Notes: generated by a model from the letters alone, not told the origin. Positions 8,338 through 17,696 are shown, counted from the stretch's first letter. The stretch: 47,127 nt of DNA from CAYXTW01 sp964452645 (GCA_964452645.1 CAYVMO010000024.1:1-47127); one strand, 5' to 3'. A program made the numbers and translations.

Positions 8338-9297
8338 ATGGAAAACAGACAGGTACTCGATTTTGAGAAGCCGATAGTCGAGCTGGAAAAAAAGATATCG
8401 GATATGAAGGATTTTGCCGCCGGGGCCAATATCGAATTATCCGGCGAGATTAAGTCGCTTCAGGAAAAAATGGAGAAGATGCGACACGAGACCTTTTCCA
8501 ACCTGACCCGATGGCAAAAGGTACAGCTTGCCCGACACCCGCGTCGGCCGTATACGCTGGATTATATAAATTTAATGACAACTGATTTTTTGGAACTGCA
8601 CGGGGATCGGAATTTTGCTGACGATAAAGCGATTGTGGGCGGTTTTGGCCGGATGGATGGAAAACCGGTCATGATTGTCGGCCAGCAGAAAGGTCGCGAT
8701 ACGAAACAGAATCTGTATCGGAATTTCGGTATGGTACATCCGGAGGGGTACCGCAAAGCTTTAAGGCTTTTCAAAATGGCCGAAAAATTCAAAAAACCGA
8801 TAATTGTCTTAATCGACACCCCCGGGGCGTTTCCGGGTATCGGTGCCGAGGAGCGAGGGCAGGCGGAGGCGATTGCCAGAAATATACGAGAGATGTCGGC
8901 GCTGAAAGTGCCCGTCGTTATAGTCGTTATCGGTGAGGGGGCGTCGGGTGGTGCCCTGGGAATCGGGGTCGGCGATAGAGTCTACATGTTGCAATATGCC
9001 TGGTACTCGGTTATTTCACCGGAAGCTTGCGCGGCCATATTATGGCGCGATTCATCGCATGCCGAGCAGGCTGCGGAATCACTCCGGCCCTCGGCCGAGG
9101 ATAATCTTAGACTGGGAATTATCGATAAAATATTACCGGAACCGCCCGGCGGCGCTCATAATGATCCGGAGAGTATGGCGCGAACGATTAAGCAGGAAAT
9201 TATGAGAACTCTGGCAGAACTCGAAAAGCTGTCGATTGAGGTACTATTACAAAATAGACTTGCGAAATTTCGCCGGATGGGTATCGTTCGGGAATAG
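8338..9297 (+). CDS. accA: acetyl-CoA carboxylase carboxyltransferase subunit alpha
   Basis: AccA with AccD moves carboxyl from biotin to acetyl-CoA in the first step of fatty acid synthesis. The 319 residues match the usual length. An N-terminal helical segment precedes the RHPRRPYTLDYI and HGDRNFADD motifs. The crotonase-like core has IDTPGAFPGIGAEERGQ and GEGASGGALGIG, which form the oxyanion hole and acyl-CoA site, and SPEACAAILW near the C-terminus. It follows wecA by 13 bases. accD is not in the window. Confidence 0.96.
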   Translation: MENRQVLDFEKPIVELEKKISDMKDFAAGANIELSGEIKSLQEKMEKMRHETFSNLTRWQKVQLARHPRRPYTLDYINLMTTDFLELHGDRNFADDKAIVGGFGRMDGKPVMIVGQQKGRDTKQNLYRNFGMVHPEGYRKALRLFKMAEKFKKPIIVLIDTPGAFPGIGAEERGQAEAIARNIREMSALKVPVVIVVIGEGASGGALGIGVGDRVYMLQYAWYSVISPEACAAILWRDSSHAEQAAESLRPSAEDNLRLGIIDKILPEPPGGAHNDPESMARTIKQEIMRTLAELEKLSIEVLLQNRLAKFRRMGIVRE

Positions 9298-9308
9298 GAG
9301 GCTTTATT

Positions 9309-9476
9309 ATGGCTTTATCTGAAAAACTGCTTGAATTATTGGTATGCCCGAAGTGTAAGGGTGAACTGGAATATAAGAAAGAGGAAAATAAATTAAATTG
9401 TGACAGCTGTCGTCTTTCTTTTCGGGTTGATGATGATATCCCGGTTTTATTAATCGAAGAAGCGGAGAGTTACTAA
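9309..9476 (+). CDS. Trm112-like (UPF0434/YcaR) small zinc-binding protein
   Basis: A 55-residue protein beginning MALSEKLLELLVCPKC. Two Cys pairs (CPKC near residue 13 and CDSC near residue 31) form a zinc ribbon, and the DDDIPVLL tail is the signature of the YcaR/Trm112 family. AGGAGG precedes the ATG by a few bases, and the gene lies between accA and the EIIA gene with 11- and 15-base gaps, so it is a real member of the run. Trm112 homologues activate methyltransferases, but the partner here is unknown. Confidence 0.88.
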   Translation: MALSEKLLELLVCPKCKGELEYKKEENKLNCDSCRLSFRVDDDIPVLLIEEAESY

Positions 9477-9491
9477 GGGAAAGGTGATGCT

Positions 9492-9944
9492 ATGAAGTTA
9501 TCCAAATTTTGTTCAGAGGATCTTATAACCTTTAATTTAAAATCGACCGACAAAGAGAGTGTTTTAAATGAGCTGGTGGAATTGGCCTCAAAATCCAATC
9601 TGGTTAAAGATTCCTCTGCGCTTCTTGAGGACGTTAAGGAGAGGGAAGAGCTGGTGACTACCGGTGTGGGCTATGGCGTTGCTTTTCCGCATACCAAAAC
9701 CAGAGCCACCAAGGGTATCGTGATAGCTTTCGGACGATCCGGCAAAGGAATCGATTTTGACGCTATGGATCATAAACCGGTTTATCTTTTCTTTCTTATT
9801 GCCGCTCCGGAAGATGCCATTGGTGCGCATCTAAACGTAATGGCGCGGCTTTCGTACATCATGAAATCCGAGGATAATCGGAAAAAAATGATGACCGTCA
9901 CCTCGCCCGGTGAGCTACTGCAAATGATTGATACTGTTGAATAA
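9492..9944 (+). CDS. ptsN: PTS fructose/Ntr-type EIIA protein
   Basis: A stand-alone EIIA domain of 150 residues. The phosphorylated histidine is His67 in GVAFPHTKT, and the LFFLIAAPEDAIGAHL strand-helix is typical. No other PTS component is encoded nearby, so a regulatory role like EIIA-Ntr is more likely than sugar uptake; that is inference. GGAAAGG lies before the ATG. Confidence 0.85.
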   Translation: MKLSKFCSEDLITFNLKSTDKESVLNELVELASKSNLVKDSSALLEDVKEREELVTTGVGYGVAFPHTKTRATKGIVIAFGRSGKGIDFDAMDHKPVYLFFLIAAPEDAIGAHLNVMARLSYIMKSEDNRKKMMTVTSPGELLQMIDTVE

Positions 9945-9973
9945 TTTATTCAGGGCATGGAGGCTACCGATCG

Positions 9974-10765
9974 ATGGCATGGATTGCGGCGATGTTCCAT
10001 AGAAATCGTCGGCTGATCAGTCTTATCCTGGCATTAATTTTATTTTGGCCGATTGTCCTTTCTCCCGGCCGGATCCGACCCATTGTCGGAGATATAATAG
10101 CATCCGCTCTGTATTTTCCATTTTCGGAATTGAAAAATTATATTCACGAATTAAGTAAAGTCACCGAAGAGAATCGGTATCTCCGGCTACAGGTTGTCGA
10201 AGCATCATTACAGCTAAGCGCGCAGGCCGAGGCCATTCGCGAGAACAGACGCTTACGGGAATTTTTGGGTTTTGAGCCGCCGGAAAACTTCAGAGTCGTC
10301 CCGGTTAAAATCATTTCATTGCTTCAAAATATTTATCCGGTGGCGGCGATCATCAACAAAGGCAGTAATGATTCCATCGCTGTCGATCAACCGGTCATAA
10401 ATCGTTTCGGCCTTGTCGGAAAAGTGGTGGAAGTGATGCCGGAATTCTCCAACGTTGCTTTATTGACCGATCCGTCGAATCCGGTCTCGGGCCGTGTGGC
10501 CGACAGTCGGCAGATCGGGATTGTCAGGTTTTCGCCGGAAAAAGGTCTTTATTTTGACAATCTGCCGGCCGATGCTCTCTTTAAAACCGGGGATTTGATT
10601 ATAACTTCCGGCTTGGGCGGCGTCTATCCGGCCGGGTTATCAATTGCCAGGATCGACTCCGCCGCCGCCGAAAAAGGTGATATCCTGAAAACAATCTGGT
10701 TGACACCGGCCGTGAATTTTTTTGAAATCGATGAGTTGTACGTATTGATTAGCGAAAAAAAATGA
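9974..10765 (+). CDS. mreC: rod shape-determining protein MreC
   Basis: MreC is a periplasmic scaffold of the elongasome. The 263 residues comprise an N-terminal TM helix (about 15-33), a coiled coil (about 55-95, including EENRYLRLQVVEA) and the two-barrel MreC domain with NKGSNDSIAVDQPVIN and DLIITSGLGGVYPAG. It overlaps mreD by ATGA and is followed by PBP2 and RodA, the classical order. mreB is not found before it; an EIIA gene occupies that place. Confidence 0.93.
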   Translation: MAWIAAMFHRNRRLISLILALILFWPIVLSPGRIRPIVGDIIASALYFPFSELKNYIHELSKVTEENRYLRLQVVEASLQLSAQAEAIRENRRLREFLGFEPPENFRVVPVKIISLLQNIYPVAAIINKGSNDSIAVDQPVINRFGLVGKVVEVMPEFSNVALLTDPSNPVSGRVADSRQIGIVRFSPEKGLYFDNLPADALFKTGDLIITSGLGGVYPAGLSIARIDSAAAEKGDILKTIWLTPAVNFFEIDELYVLISEKK

Positions 10766-11247
10766 GAATAATTCCTTATATTTTGTATCTGTATCTGCTC
10801 GCCTTTCACTATACGATATTATCCGACCTTATTTCGATTTATGGCGCAACTGTCGATCTTGCCGCTCTGATGATTGCTATAGTGGCTATATACAAAGATG
10901 AAATTACCGCCTTCTGGTTTGCATTCGCCGCCGGAATCGTGGCGGGGACATTTCGGCTGGATTTAATGCCCTGGGAGATACTGTTTTTGACCGGATTCGC
11001 CGTTCTGATTAATCATATCAGCAGGCGCATTAATATTTCCGCCATTACAGCCCGCATGATTATTCTTGTCGCGTTTTTGATTGTACATGAGACTTTAGAG
11101 ATACTGCTGATTTCAAGCGAAAGTTTTTTATATCTGATGTACAGATATATTCTTCCCAGCACCGTTTATTCTCTGATCCCGGGTTGGATTTTTTTCCTTA
11201 TTAAAGATAAGCGTTTAACCTGGAATGAGATAAAAGAGCAGTTTTGA
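10762..11247 (+). CDS. mreD: rod shape-determining protein MreD
   Basis: A 161-residue membrane protein with about five TM helices, usual for MreD. Its sequence is poorly conserved, so the call rests on size, topology, an acidic-polar break in the first helices and its place between mreC (4-base overlap) and PBP2 (1-base gap). Confidence 0.85.
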   Translation: MRIIPYILYLYLLAFHYTILSDLISIYGATVDLAALMIAIVAIYKDEITAFWFAFAAGIVAGTFRLDLMPWEILFLTGFAVLINHISRRINISAITARMIILVAFLIVHETLEILLISSESFLYLMYRYILPSTVYSLIPGWIFFLIKDKRLTWNEIKEQF

Positions 11248-11248
11248 A

Positions 11249-13060
11249 ATGCCGAGTTTTATTATAAGCAAAACAGCCCGAGTGATTATCGCCGGGGCGC
11301 TGCTTTCGATCGCCCTGCTTATTCTGATCGGCGGACTGGTATATCATCAGCTGATTCGTTACCGCGAGTTTTTCGAGCAGTCGGAAAGTAATCGAATCAG
11401 GGTGCAGCCGATTGTCCCCAAAAGGGGACTTATCCTGGATCGTCACCGTCAGGTCATTGCCGATAATCGGCTTTCGTTCACCGTTTCGATTGTTCCGTTC
11501 GAACGAGTCGCCGGTGTAACTGTCCCCCGGATTTCGGAATTGCTGGATATCGACAGCCAGACGGTCGAAAAAAAGGCGGCCGCGAATTTTATCAGTAAGT
11601 ATATCCCGTCGCCGATAAAACGTGGTCTGGGGCCGGATATTATTTCAATCCTCGAAGAGCGGAGTAAGGATTATCCGGGGGTGACATACAGCGTCGAATC
11701 GGTGCGTCGATATGTCGAACATATTTCCGCCGGGACTTTCGTCGGCCATGTCGGGGAAGTGTCATCCGAGGAAATCAAGTCGCCACAATATCGGGATTAT
11801 CGCCCGGGAAGTATGATCGGCAAGGAGGGAATAGAAAAAACGTATGATCGCTTGCTGCGAGGTATAGAAGGGACCGAGTATGTGGAAATATCGGCTCGGG
11901 GACAGATTGTCGGTGTTTATGAGGGAAAGAAGAGAATCCCGGCGGTGCCAGGCAATGATTTAATATTGACCATCGATAAAGATTTGCAGGCATTTGCCGC
12001 CGCCACATTTGACAGCCTTGGACATAACGGCGTGATCGTGGCTATTGATCCCCGCAACGGCGAAATTCTTGCGCTGGCTTCCTTCCCGTATTTTGATCCG
12101 AACCTCTTTTCCGGTGTTATTCCGCCGGATGTATGGCAGGCCGTCGTCGCCGATACCAATCATCCTCTATTGAATCGCCCGCTGGCGGGATTGTATCCTC
12201 CGGGGTCCACGATAAAATTGTTGACGGCCGGGACGGCTCTGGAATTGGGAGTAGTAACCGATGAGGACCTTCTTAAACCGTGCTACGGAGGTATGCAATT
12301 CGGCAATCGATATTTTCGGTGCTGGGATGCTGCCGGACATGGAAGATTGGATATGTACGGTGCTATCGAGCAATCGTGCGATGTATATTTTTATCAGTTA
12401 GGTCAAATGACGGGCATTGATTCCTGGAGCGAGTACGCCGGCCTGTGCGGTTTTGGGAAAAAGGCCGGGATTGATATTCCCGGTGAGCTGCCCGGAGATT
12501 TACCTAATTCAGCCTACTTTGATACGCTTTACGGACCGAGCAACTGGTCACCGAATTTGATCCTGAATCTGGCGATCGGTCAGGGTGAACTGACCGTGAC
12601 ACCACTTCAGTTGGCTCAATTCTATTGCGGATTGGCCAATAACGGCCGGGTTTACCGTCCGCACCTTCTGAAAGGAATAATCTTTCCGGATGGTTCGAGC
12701 GAAGAGGTTGCGGATGTTGTATCGTTTACGCTTCCATTTTCACAGAAAACCATGAGTATTCTCGGCAAGGCACTTAAACTGGTCGTTAACGGTGAACACG
12801 GAACCGCCAGAGGCATCCGTAATAAAAAATATGAAATCTCCGGAAAAACCGGGACGGCGCAAAATCCCCATGGAGAGGATCATTCCTGGTTCGTCGGCTT
12901 TGCGCCATCGGATACGCCGGAAATTGTGGTGGCCACGCTGGTTGAAAATGCCGGGCACGGCTCGGAAGTGGCGGCACCTCTGGCGGCAAAAGTGATAAAT
13001 CAGTATTTGTCGCACAAAATGAATCAATTGGCCGAGTCGCCCGATAGTATAAAACGGTAG
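11249..13060 (+). CDS. mrdA: penicillin-binding protein 2, elongation transpeptidase
   Basis: A class B PBP that cross-links peptidoglycan during elongation, working with RodA. The 603 residues comprise a TM anchor (about 10-32), a dimerisation/pedestal region with RGLILDR, and a transpeptidase domain. The active-site serine is Ser320 in STIK, the second motif is SCD (Ser376; an SxD form is normal for PBP2), and the third is KTG from Lys533 in SGKTGTAQ. It is followed by rodA after 2 bases. Confidence 0.95.
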   Translation: MPSFIISKTARVIIAGALLSIALLILIGGLVYHQLIRYREFFEQSESNRIRVQPIVPKRGLILDRHRQVIADNRLSFTVSIVPFERVAGVTVPRISELLDIDSQTVEKKAAANFISKYIPSPIKRGLGPDIISILEERSKDYPGVTYSVESVRRYVEHISAGTFVGHVGEVSSEEIKSPQYRDYRPGSMIGKEGIEKTYDRLLRGIEGTEYVEISARGQIVGVYEGKKRIPAVPGNDLILTIDKDLQAFAAATFDSLGHNGVIVAIDPRNGEILALASFPYFDPNLFSGVIPPDVWQAVVADTNHPLLNRPLAGLYPPGSTIKLLTAGTALELGVVTDEDLLKPCYGGMQFGNRYFRCWDAAGHGRLDMYGAIEQSCDVYFYQLGQMTGIDSWSEYAGLCGFGKKAGIDIPGELPGDLPNSAYFDTLYGPSNWSPNLILNLAIGQGELTVTPLQLAQFYCGLANNGRVYRPHLLKGIIFPDGSSEEVADVVSFTLPFSQKTMSILGKALKLVVNGEHGTARGIRNKKYEISGKTGTAQNPHGEDHSWFVGFAPSDTPEIVVATLVENAGHGSEVAAPLAAKVINQYLSHKMNQLAESPDSIKR

Positions 13061-13062
13061 TT

Positions 13063-14283
13063 ATGGCGATTGAGTACAGACATTTAGAATGGCGTTTGAT
13101 AATTGCGGCGTTAGCCCTGTCCATTTTGGGAATTGTCCTTATATATTCGGCTCAGTTCGACGCCACGACCGGCAAGTCGCTTAATTTTTATTACAAACAG
13201 ATAATATGGCTGGCGGTGGCTCTGTTCGGATTGGCCGTTCTGATTCATTTGCCGTTAAGACTGATCGACTTTTTTTGCTATTTATTGTATGGCCTGGCGC
13301 TCGTTTTATTATTATTGGTTCTCTATTTCGGCCATTCGAAATACGGTGCGGCGCGGTGGTTTTCGTTGGGACCTGTTAATGTCACCCCTTCCGACATCGC
13401 CAAGCTGGCACTTCTTCTGACCCTCTCCCGATTTCTGGCATACACCAAATTACCGCCTGAATCTAAACGCCGGTTGTTTATTTCGGCAACCCTGACGATT
13501 ATATTGATTCTTCCTATTCTAAAACAACCTGATTTGGGGACGTCGGTGGTTTTTGCCGTACTGCTGTTCAGTCTCTGGTTCTGGTCGGGATTGTCGCCTG
13601 TTTATATTATCCTGATTGTGTCGCCGTTCATATCGCTATTGGCTGCCTTTCATTGGATACCCTGGATTATATATCTGGTTTTATTGATTACTCTGATTCT
13701 GTTCTTAAAACCCGGTTTTATATTTGGCTTTTTCACGGTTGCGGCTAACCTTGCTTTCGGGGTAATTACGCCTTTTTTCTGGAACCGTTTGGCCGATTAC
13801 CAGCAACAGCGAATTCTGACTTTCCTTGATCCCGGTCGTGATCCGCGCGGTGCCGGCTACCAGATAATTCAGTCGAAAATCGCTCTCGGCTCGGGAGGAT
13901 TATTCGGTAAAGGATACCTGGGCGGCTCGCAGAGTCAGCTCCGCTTCCTTCCCGAAAGACATACCGATTTTATCTTCTCGGCACTTGGAGAGGAACTCGG
14001 ATTTCTGGGAACGATGCTTGTTATAGGTCTTTTTACATACATCTTTTATATGGGGATAAAAATCGCCTCCCGATGCCGCTCCAAATTTGCCTCCAATCTG
14101 GCCTGGGGGGCCGTGACCATATTGTTTGTTCAATTTTTCGTCAATATCGGGATGACGCTCGGACTGATGCCGGTGACCGGTTTGCCGCTACCGTTTTTAA
14201 GCTATGGAGGGACATCGCTGGTTCTGTCGTGGACGCTGGTCGGGCTTCTGGTACTTTGTGATTATTATTGGACGGAGTATTAA
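13063..14283 (+). CDS. rodA: peptidoglycan polymerase RodA (SEDS family)
   Basis: RodA polymerises lipid II into glycan strands. The 406-residue protein has about ten TM helices. The SEDS signatures are present: DLGTS in the middle, the conserved ERHTDFIFSALGEELGF loop, whose Asp is essential in the family, and MPVTGLPLPFLSYGGTS near the C-terminus. Its location directly after PBP2 and MreCD points to RodA rather than FtsW. Confidence 0.95.
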   Translation: MAIEYRHLEWRLIIAALALSILGIVLIYSAQFDATTGKSLNFYYKQIIWLAVALFGLAVLIHLPLRLIDFFCYLLYGLALVLLLLVLYFGHSKYGAARWFSLGPVNVTPSDIAKLALLLTLSRFLAYTKLPPESKRRLFISATLTIILILPILKQPDLGTSVVFAVLLFSLWFWSGLSPVYIILIVSPFISLLAAFHWIPWIIYLVLLITLILFLKPGFIFGFFTVAANLAFGVITPFFWNRLADYQQQRILTFLDPGRDPRGAGYQIIQSKIALGSGGLFGKGYLGGSQSQLRFLPERHTDFIFSALGEELGFLGTMLVIGLFTYIFYMGIKIASRCRSKFASNLAWGAVTILFVQFFVNIGMTLGLMPVTGLPLPFLSYGGTSLVLSWTLVGLLVLCDYYWTEY

Positions 14284-14295
14284 AAGGTCTTTCTT

Positions 14296-15861
14296 ATGCA
14301 GGCTAATAGAAAACGACATTATAAATTTTTGACTGCCTGCCTGGTATTTCTAATGCTGAGCGCCGACGTTAATGCCACTGATATTAATGATTTGATTTCC
14401 AAAGAAGATGCAGACAAAATAGAAGCCATTACTTCCACTCGAGCAGTCGGAAAAATCCAAATGGGCGGGATGACCGGCGAAGTGGAAATCCAGTTTGCCG
14501 CGCCCGATAAAATTCGTATGTCAACTGATTTCGGTTTTTTAAAAATGTCACAAGCCTATGATGGTAATACGGCCTGGTTGAATGACCAGAATAATCAGAT
14601 TATGGAACTTACCGGCGGCGAAAAAAGAAGTCTGGTCAACGCAGCATATTTAACAGGTATGTCATATTGTTTGCCCGATCGTATGAAAGCCGATATTGAA
14701 TATCAGCGGGACACGATAATCGGCGACAGCGATTATTCAATATTTACGGCGTCACCTGCTGCCGGTGACACCTTATTGCTGTACTTTTCAAATAAACATC
14801 GTCACCTGGAAATAGTCGGGGAGAAGCTGGATGAAATTATGATATATACTTATATGTCTGATTTCAGGCTGATCGATGATCTGGAGATGCCGTTTACATA
14901 TGATTCCCGTGCAAGTGCGCCGGAATTTAATTCGACAATAAAACTAAGCAGGATAGAAACAAATGTCCCTATTGATGACACGGTTTTCTCGATGAATGAC
15001 AAGTTGGAAACCGATCTTTATTATCCTGATGATGTCGATTCTGTCGTAGTACCGTTTTATTATTACAATGATCATATATTTATTGAGGTATCGGTGAATG
15101 GCAATAAGAAAGTGTACTTTATACTGGATTCCGGAGCCGGAGCCAACGTTCTGGATTCGAATTATGCTGTTCACCTAGGCCTGGAGCGATTGGGCGGAAT
15201 TCCCGCGAAGGGTATCGCCGGGTATGAATCGGTTGCCTTTGCGAAAATAGATTCGCTGTCAATCGGTCACCTGAGGCTTGGCGGCGGTTTGGCTGCGGTT
15301 GTTAATCTTAAGAGTCTTTCAATGAGACTTCCCGGCGAACTCGGCGGTTTGATAGGATATGATTTACTTTCGAAACTCCCGTTTAAAATCCGTTATGAAA
15401 CCCACGAATTACTGTTTTATCGTCCGGACCGATTCAGTCCACCCGATTCGATTTATGCGATCGATTTCGAACTTATGCTGAAAGCGCCTTTAATATCGGC
15501 TGTATATGGCGATATCAGCGGGAAATTTCTGATTGACCTCGGAAATCCTTTCGGATTGATGCTTCATCGGGCATTTGTCGAAAAATATAATCTTAAGGAG
15601 ACATTTTCCGATATTAAGGAGATGGGAGGAAAAGTCGGTGGGATCGGCGGTAAATCGGAGGCCTATGCCGCGACCGGGGCCAATCTCCTGATTGGTACCG
15701 CGGAAATAGAACATCCGCCGGTGATGGTTGTCGAGGCAGGTCGAGGATTTACGGAATCATCGACGGTGGATGGCAATATCGGCAACCAATTGTTAAGGAA
15801 TTTTTCGATACTGATGGACTATTCGAAGAAAAAGATATATATTTTACCCCCGGAAAAATAG
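14296..15861 (+). CDS. secreted LolA-like domain fused to a retropepsin-like aspartyl protease
   Basis: The 521-residue protein starts with a signal peptide (about 1-27). Residues ~30-235 resemble the LolA/LolB-type half-barrel: short strands around KIQMGGMTGEVEIQ and APDKIRMSTDFG, then AYDGNTAWL. From ~245 onward there is a retropepsin-like fold with two lobes. The first carries LDSGAGANVLD with Asp278, a normal catalytic DSGA motif. The second has LIDLGNPFGL with Asp414, where Ser/Thr-Gly is altered to Leu-Gly. GKVGGIGGKSE forms the later glycine-rich strand. It follows rodA by 12 bases, so it may be co-transcribed. Function is unknown; the retropepsin family call is firm for the first lobe, and the LolA-like call is weaker. 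Confidence 0.7.
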   Translation: MQANRKRHYKFLTACLVFLMLSADVNATDINDLISKEDADKIEAITSTRAVGKIQMGGMTGEVEIQFAAPDKIRMSTDFGFLKMSQAYDGNTAWLNDQNNQIMELTGGEKRSLVNAAYLTGMSYCLPDRMKADIEYQRDTIIGDSDYSIFTASPAAGDTLLLYFSNKHRHLEIVGEKLDEIMIYTYMSDFRLIDDLEMPFTYDSRASAPEFNSTIKLSRIETNVPIDDTVFSMNDKLETDLYYPDDVDSVVVPFYYYNDHIFIEVSVNGNKKVYFILDSGAGANVLDSNYAVHLGLERLGGIPAKGIAGYESVAFAKIDSLSIGHLRLGGGLAAVVNLKSLSMRLPGELGGLIGYDLLSKLPFKIRYETHELLFYRPDRFSPPDSIYAIDFELMLKAPLISAVYGDISGKFLIDLGNPFGLMLHRAFVEKYNLKETFSDIKEMGGKVGGIGGKSEAYAATGANLLIGTAEIEHPPVMVVEAGRGFTESSTVDGNIGNQLLRNFSILMDYSKKKIYILPPEK

Positions 15862-15952
15862 TTAATTTGTTTGCGGTTTCCGGCGTAGGGATTGCATATA
15901 ATAAATATGGATGTAATTACTGGAAGCAGGCATTTTTGATTGCAGGAATGAT

Positions 15953-17002
15953 ATGAAAGTAGGAGTTTTAACCGGTGGCGGCGATTGCCCCGGACTGAAT
16001 GCCGTTATCAGGGCTATTGTCAGAAAAGGTATTCTGAATTATGGCTACGCCGTTTTGGGTGTTTATAAGGGTTGGAAAGGATTAATCGATGAAGATTTGA
16101 TTAAGCCGCTTTCATTAGGTGATGTCTCGGGGATTTTGCCTCGAGGCGGGACCATCCTTCGGTCCTCGCGAACCAACCCGTTTAAAGTCGATAACGGCGT
16201 CGAACTGATAAAAAGCAATCTCAAGAGGCATGACATCAATGCTCTTATAGCCATCGGCGGTGAGGATACACTTGGCGTTGCGGCCAAACTTCATGAGATG
16301 GGTGTCAAAGTTGTCGGTGTTCCCAAAACGATTGATAATGATGTTATAGGTACGGACAGAACGTTCGGTTTTGATACTGCTCTGAATATTGCCACCGAAG
16401 CGATTGACAGGGTACATACGACCGCTGAGGCGCATAACCGGGTAATGGTTGTCGAAGTAATGGGCCGGCATGCAGGATGGATCGCTATTGAAGCGGGTAT
16501 TGCCGGTGGCGCCGATATGATTCTATTCCCCGAAAAGACGACTTATGTCGATGAAATCTGCGATTTGCTGAAACGACGCCATAGTCGCGGCAAAGATTTT
16601 TCAATCGTGGTGGTCGCTGAAGGCGCCAGATTAAAACTATCGAAGGAATCAGCCGTCGAAGAGGAAGTGATCATGGACCAAAAGCTTGATGCTTTCGGCC
16701 ATGTCCGCCTGGGCGGTATAAGTAACAAGCTGGCCGATCTGATTGAAGATGGCACCGGTTACGAAACGCGAGCAATTATTCTCGGTTATATTCAGCGAGG
16801 AGGAACACCCACCGCTTATGATCGTGTGCTGGCCACACGGTTCGGTGTTCATGCCATTGATTATGTTCATCAGGGCAAGTTCGGCCAGATGGTATCGCTT
16901 CATGGTTCCAAAATCGTCCCTTTTCCCCTGGCAAAAGTAGTCGCACAAATAAAAACGGTCGACGAGGAATTGATTGAAACCGCCGAGGTATTTTTTGGAT
17001 AG
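15953..17002 (+). CDS. pfp: 6-phosphofructokinase with pyrophosphate-type active-site residues
   Basis: The 349-residue enzyme phosphorylates fructose 6-phosphate. GVLTGGGDCPGLNAVIR forms the phosphoryl-donor site, PKTIDND holds the catalytic Asp, and VEVMGRHAGWIA and GYIQRGG are family motifs. The two positions that separate donors read Asp105 (in GGEDT) and Lys125 (in PKTIDND). In the family, Asp and Lys at the places of E. coli residues 104 and 124 go with PPi use, and Gly at both goes with ATP. The sequence resembles actinobacterial-type group III enzymes. A TATAAT at 15897-15902 may be its -10 box, but I find no good -35. It overlaps the next gene by 8 bases. Confidence 0.9.
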   Translation: MKVGVLTGGGDCPGLNAVIRAIVRKGILNYGYAVLGVYKGWKGLIDEDLIKPLSLGDVSGILPRGGTILRSSRTNPFKVDNGVELIKSNLKRHDINALIAIGGEDTLGVAAKLHEMGVKVVGVPKTIDNDVIGTDRTFGFDTALNIATEAIDRVHTTAEAHNRVMVVEVMGRHAGWIAIEAGIAGGADMILFPEKTTYVDEICDLLKRRHSRGKDFSIVVVAEGARLKLSKESAVEEEVIMDQKLDAFGHVRLGGISNKLADLIEDGTGYETRAIILGYIQRGGTPTAYDRVLATRFGVHAIDYVHQGKFGQMVSLHGSKIVPFPLAKVVAQIKTVDEELIETAEVFFG

Positions 17003-17666
17003 ACCGACAGTATTTCTTGTTCCTCTAATACTGATAATAATGGGGATTATGTTCCTTCCGAATCCTGCCCTGGGTCAATCATACCACAAGCCGCTTTTTC
17101 TTGATCGTGATTTAGCCGGAGCACGAATCGGCGTCTGGACCAATCTGGGTGATGAAAATGCCCCGTCCGGTTATTCGCTGGATTTTTCCAGGAGCAGTAT
17201 TTGTGCCGAGTTTTTTTACGCGTGGCGACTTAATCGAGCGCTATGCCTTGATTTTCAAATTGGATTATACAGCCGTGGTGAAGTTGAATTCAGGCGTGAC
17301 TCAGGCAGATATGTCGGCTCGGTAAATATTTATCCGTTTTTTGCTGCTACTAAATTTTACCCTCTGTATACATTCGAAAGTACGCCGATCCATTTATATT
17401 TGCAGCCCGGCGTGGGATTCGTAATCGGCAGCCAGAGTATTGTTGACTATGGTGTTTATTATAACTATGATTTGGTTCAACAGCAAACGAGGGTGAGTAT
17501 AACATATATGCTGGCGGCAGGTTTGGAATGGCCGGTGGCCGACCAGATAAGTTTATTGTTGAATTATAAATATGTCCCGGTTAAGTTTGGCAGTCCGCTG
17601 GCGCAACTGAAAAATTATTCGGGCTGGAGCCTGACTTTTGGAGTCGGCTATATTTTTGGCTCATGA
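16995..17666 (+). CDS. small outer-membrane beta-barrel protein
   Basis: A protein of about 223 residues with a signal peptide ending near the LGQS cleavage site (about residue 28), followed by alternating amphipathic strands (DFQIGLYSRGEVEF, YVGSVNIYPFFAATKFYPL, LLLNYKYVPVKFG) and an aromatic end, GWSLTFGVGYIFGS. This is an OmpW/OmpA-like eight-strand pattern. The frame is open from a TTG at 16974. I prefer the TTG at 16995, which has GAGG about eight bases upstream and a normal signal peptide. It lies inside the glycolytic run between pfk and gap, which is unusual. The function is not known. Confidence 0.65.
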   Translation: MDRPTVFLVPLILIIMGIMFLPNPALGQSYHKPLFLDRDLAGARIGVWTNLGDENAPSGYSLDFSRSSICAEFFYAWRLNRALCLDFQIGLYSRGEVEFRRDSGRYVGSVNIYPFFAATKFYPLYTFESTPIHLYLQPGVGFVIGSQSIVDYGVYYNYDLVQQQTRVSITYMLAAGLEWPVADQISLLLNYKYVPVKFGSPLAQLKNYSGWSLTFGVGYIFGS

Positions 17667-17696
17667 CGTTTATTGGCTAAATAAAAAGGAGGTTAC

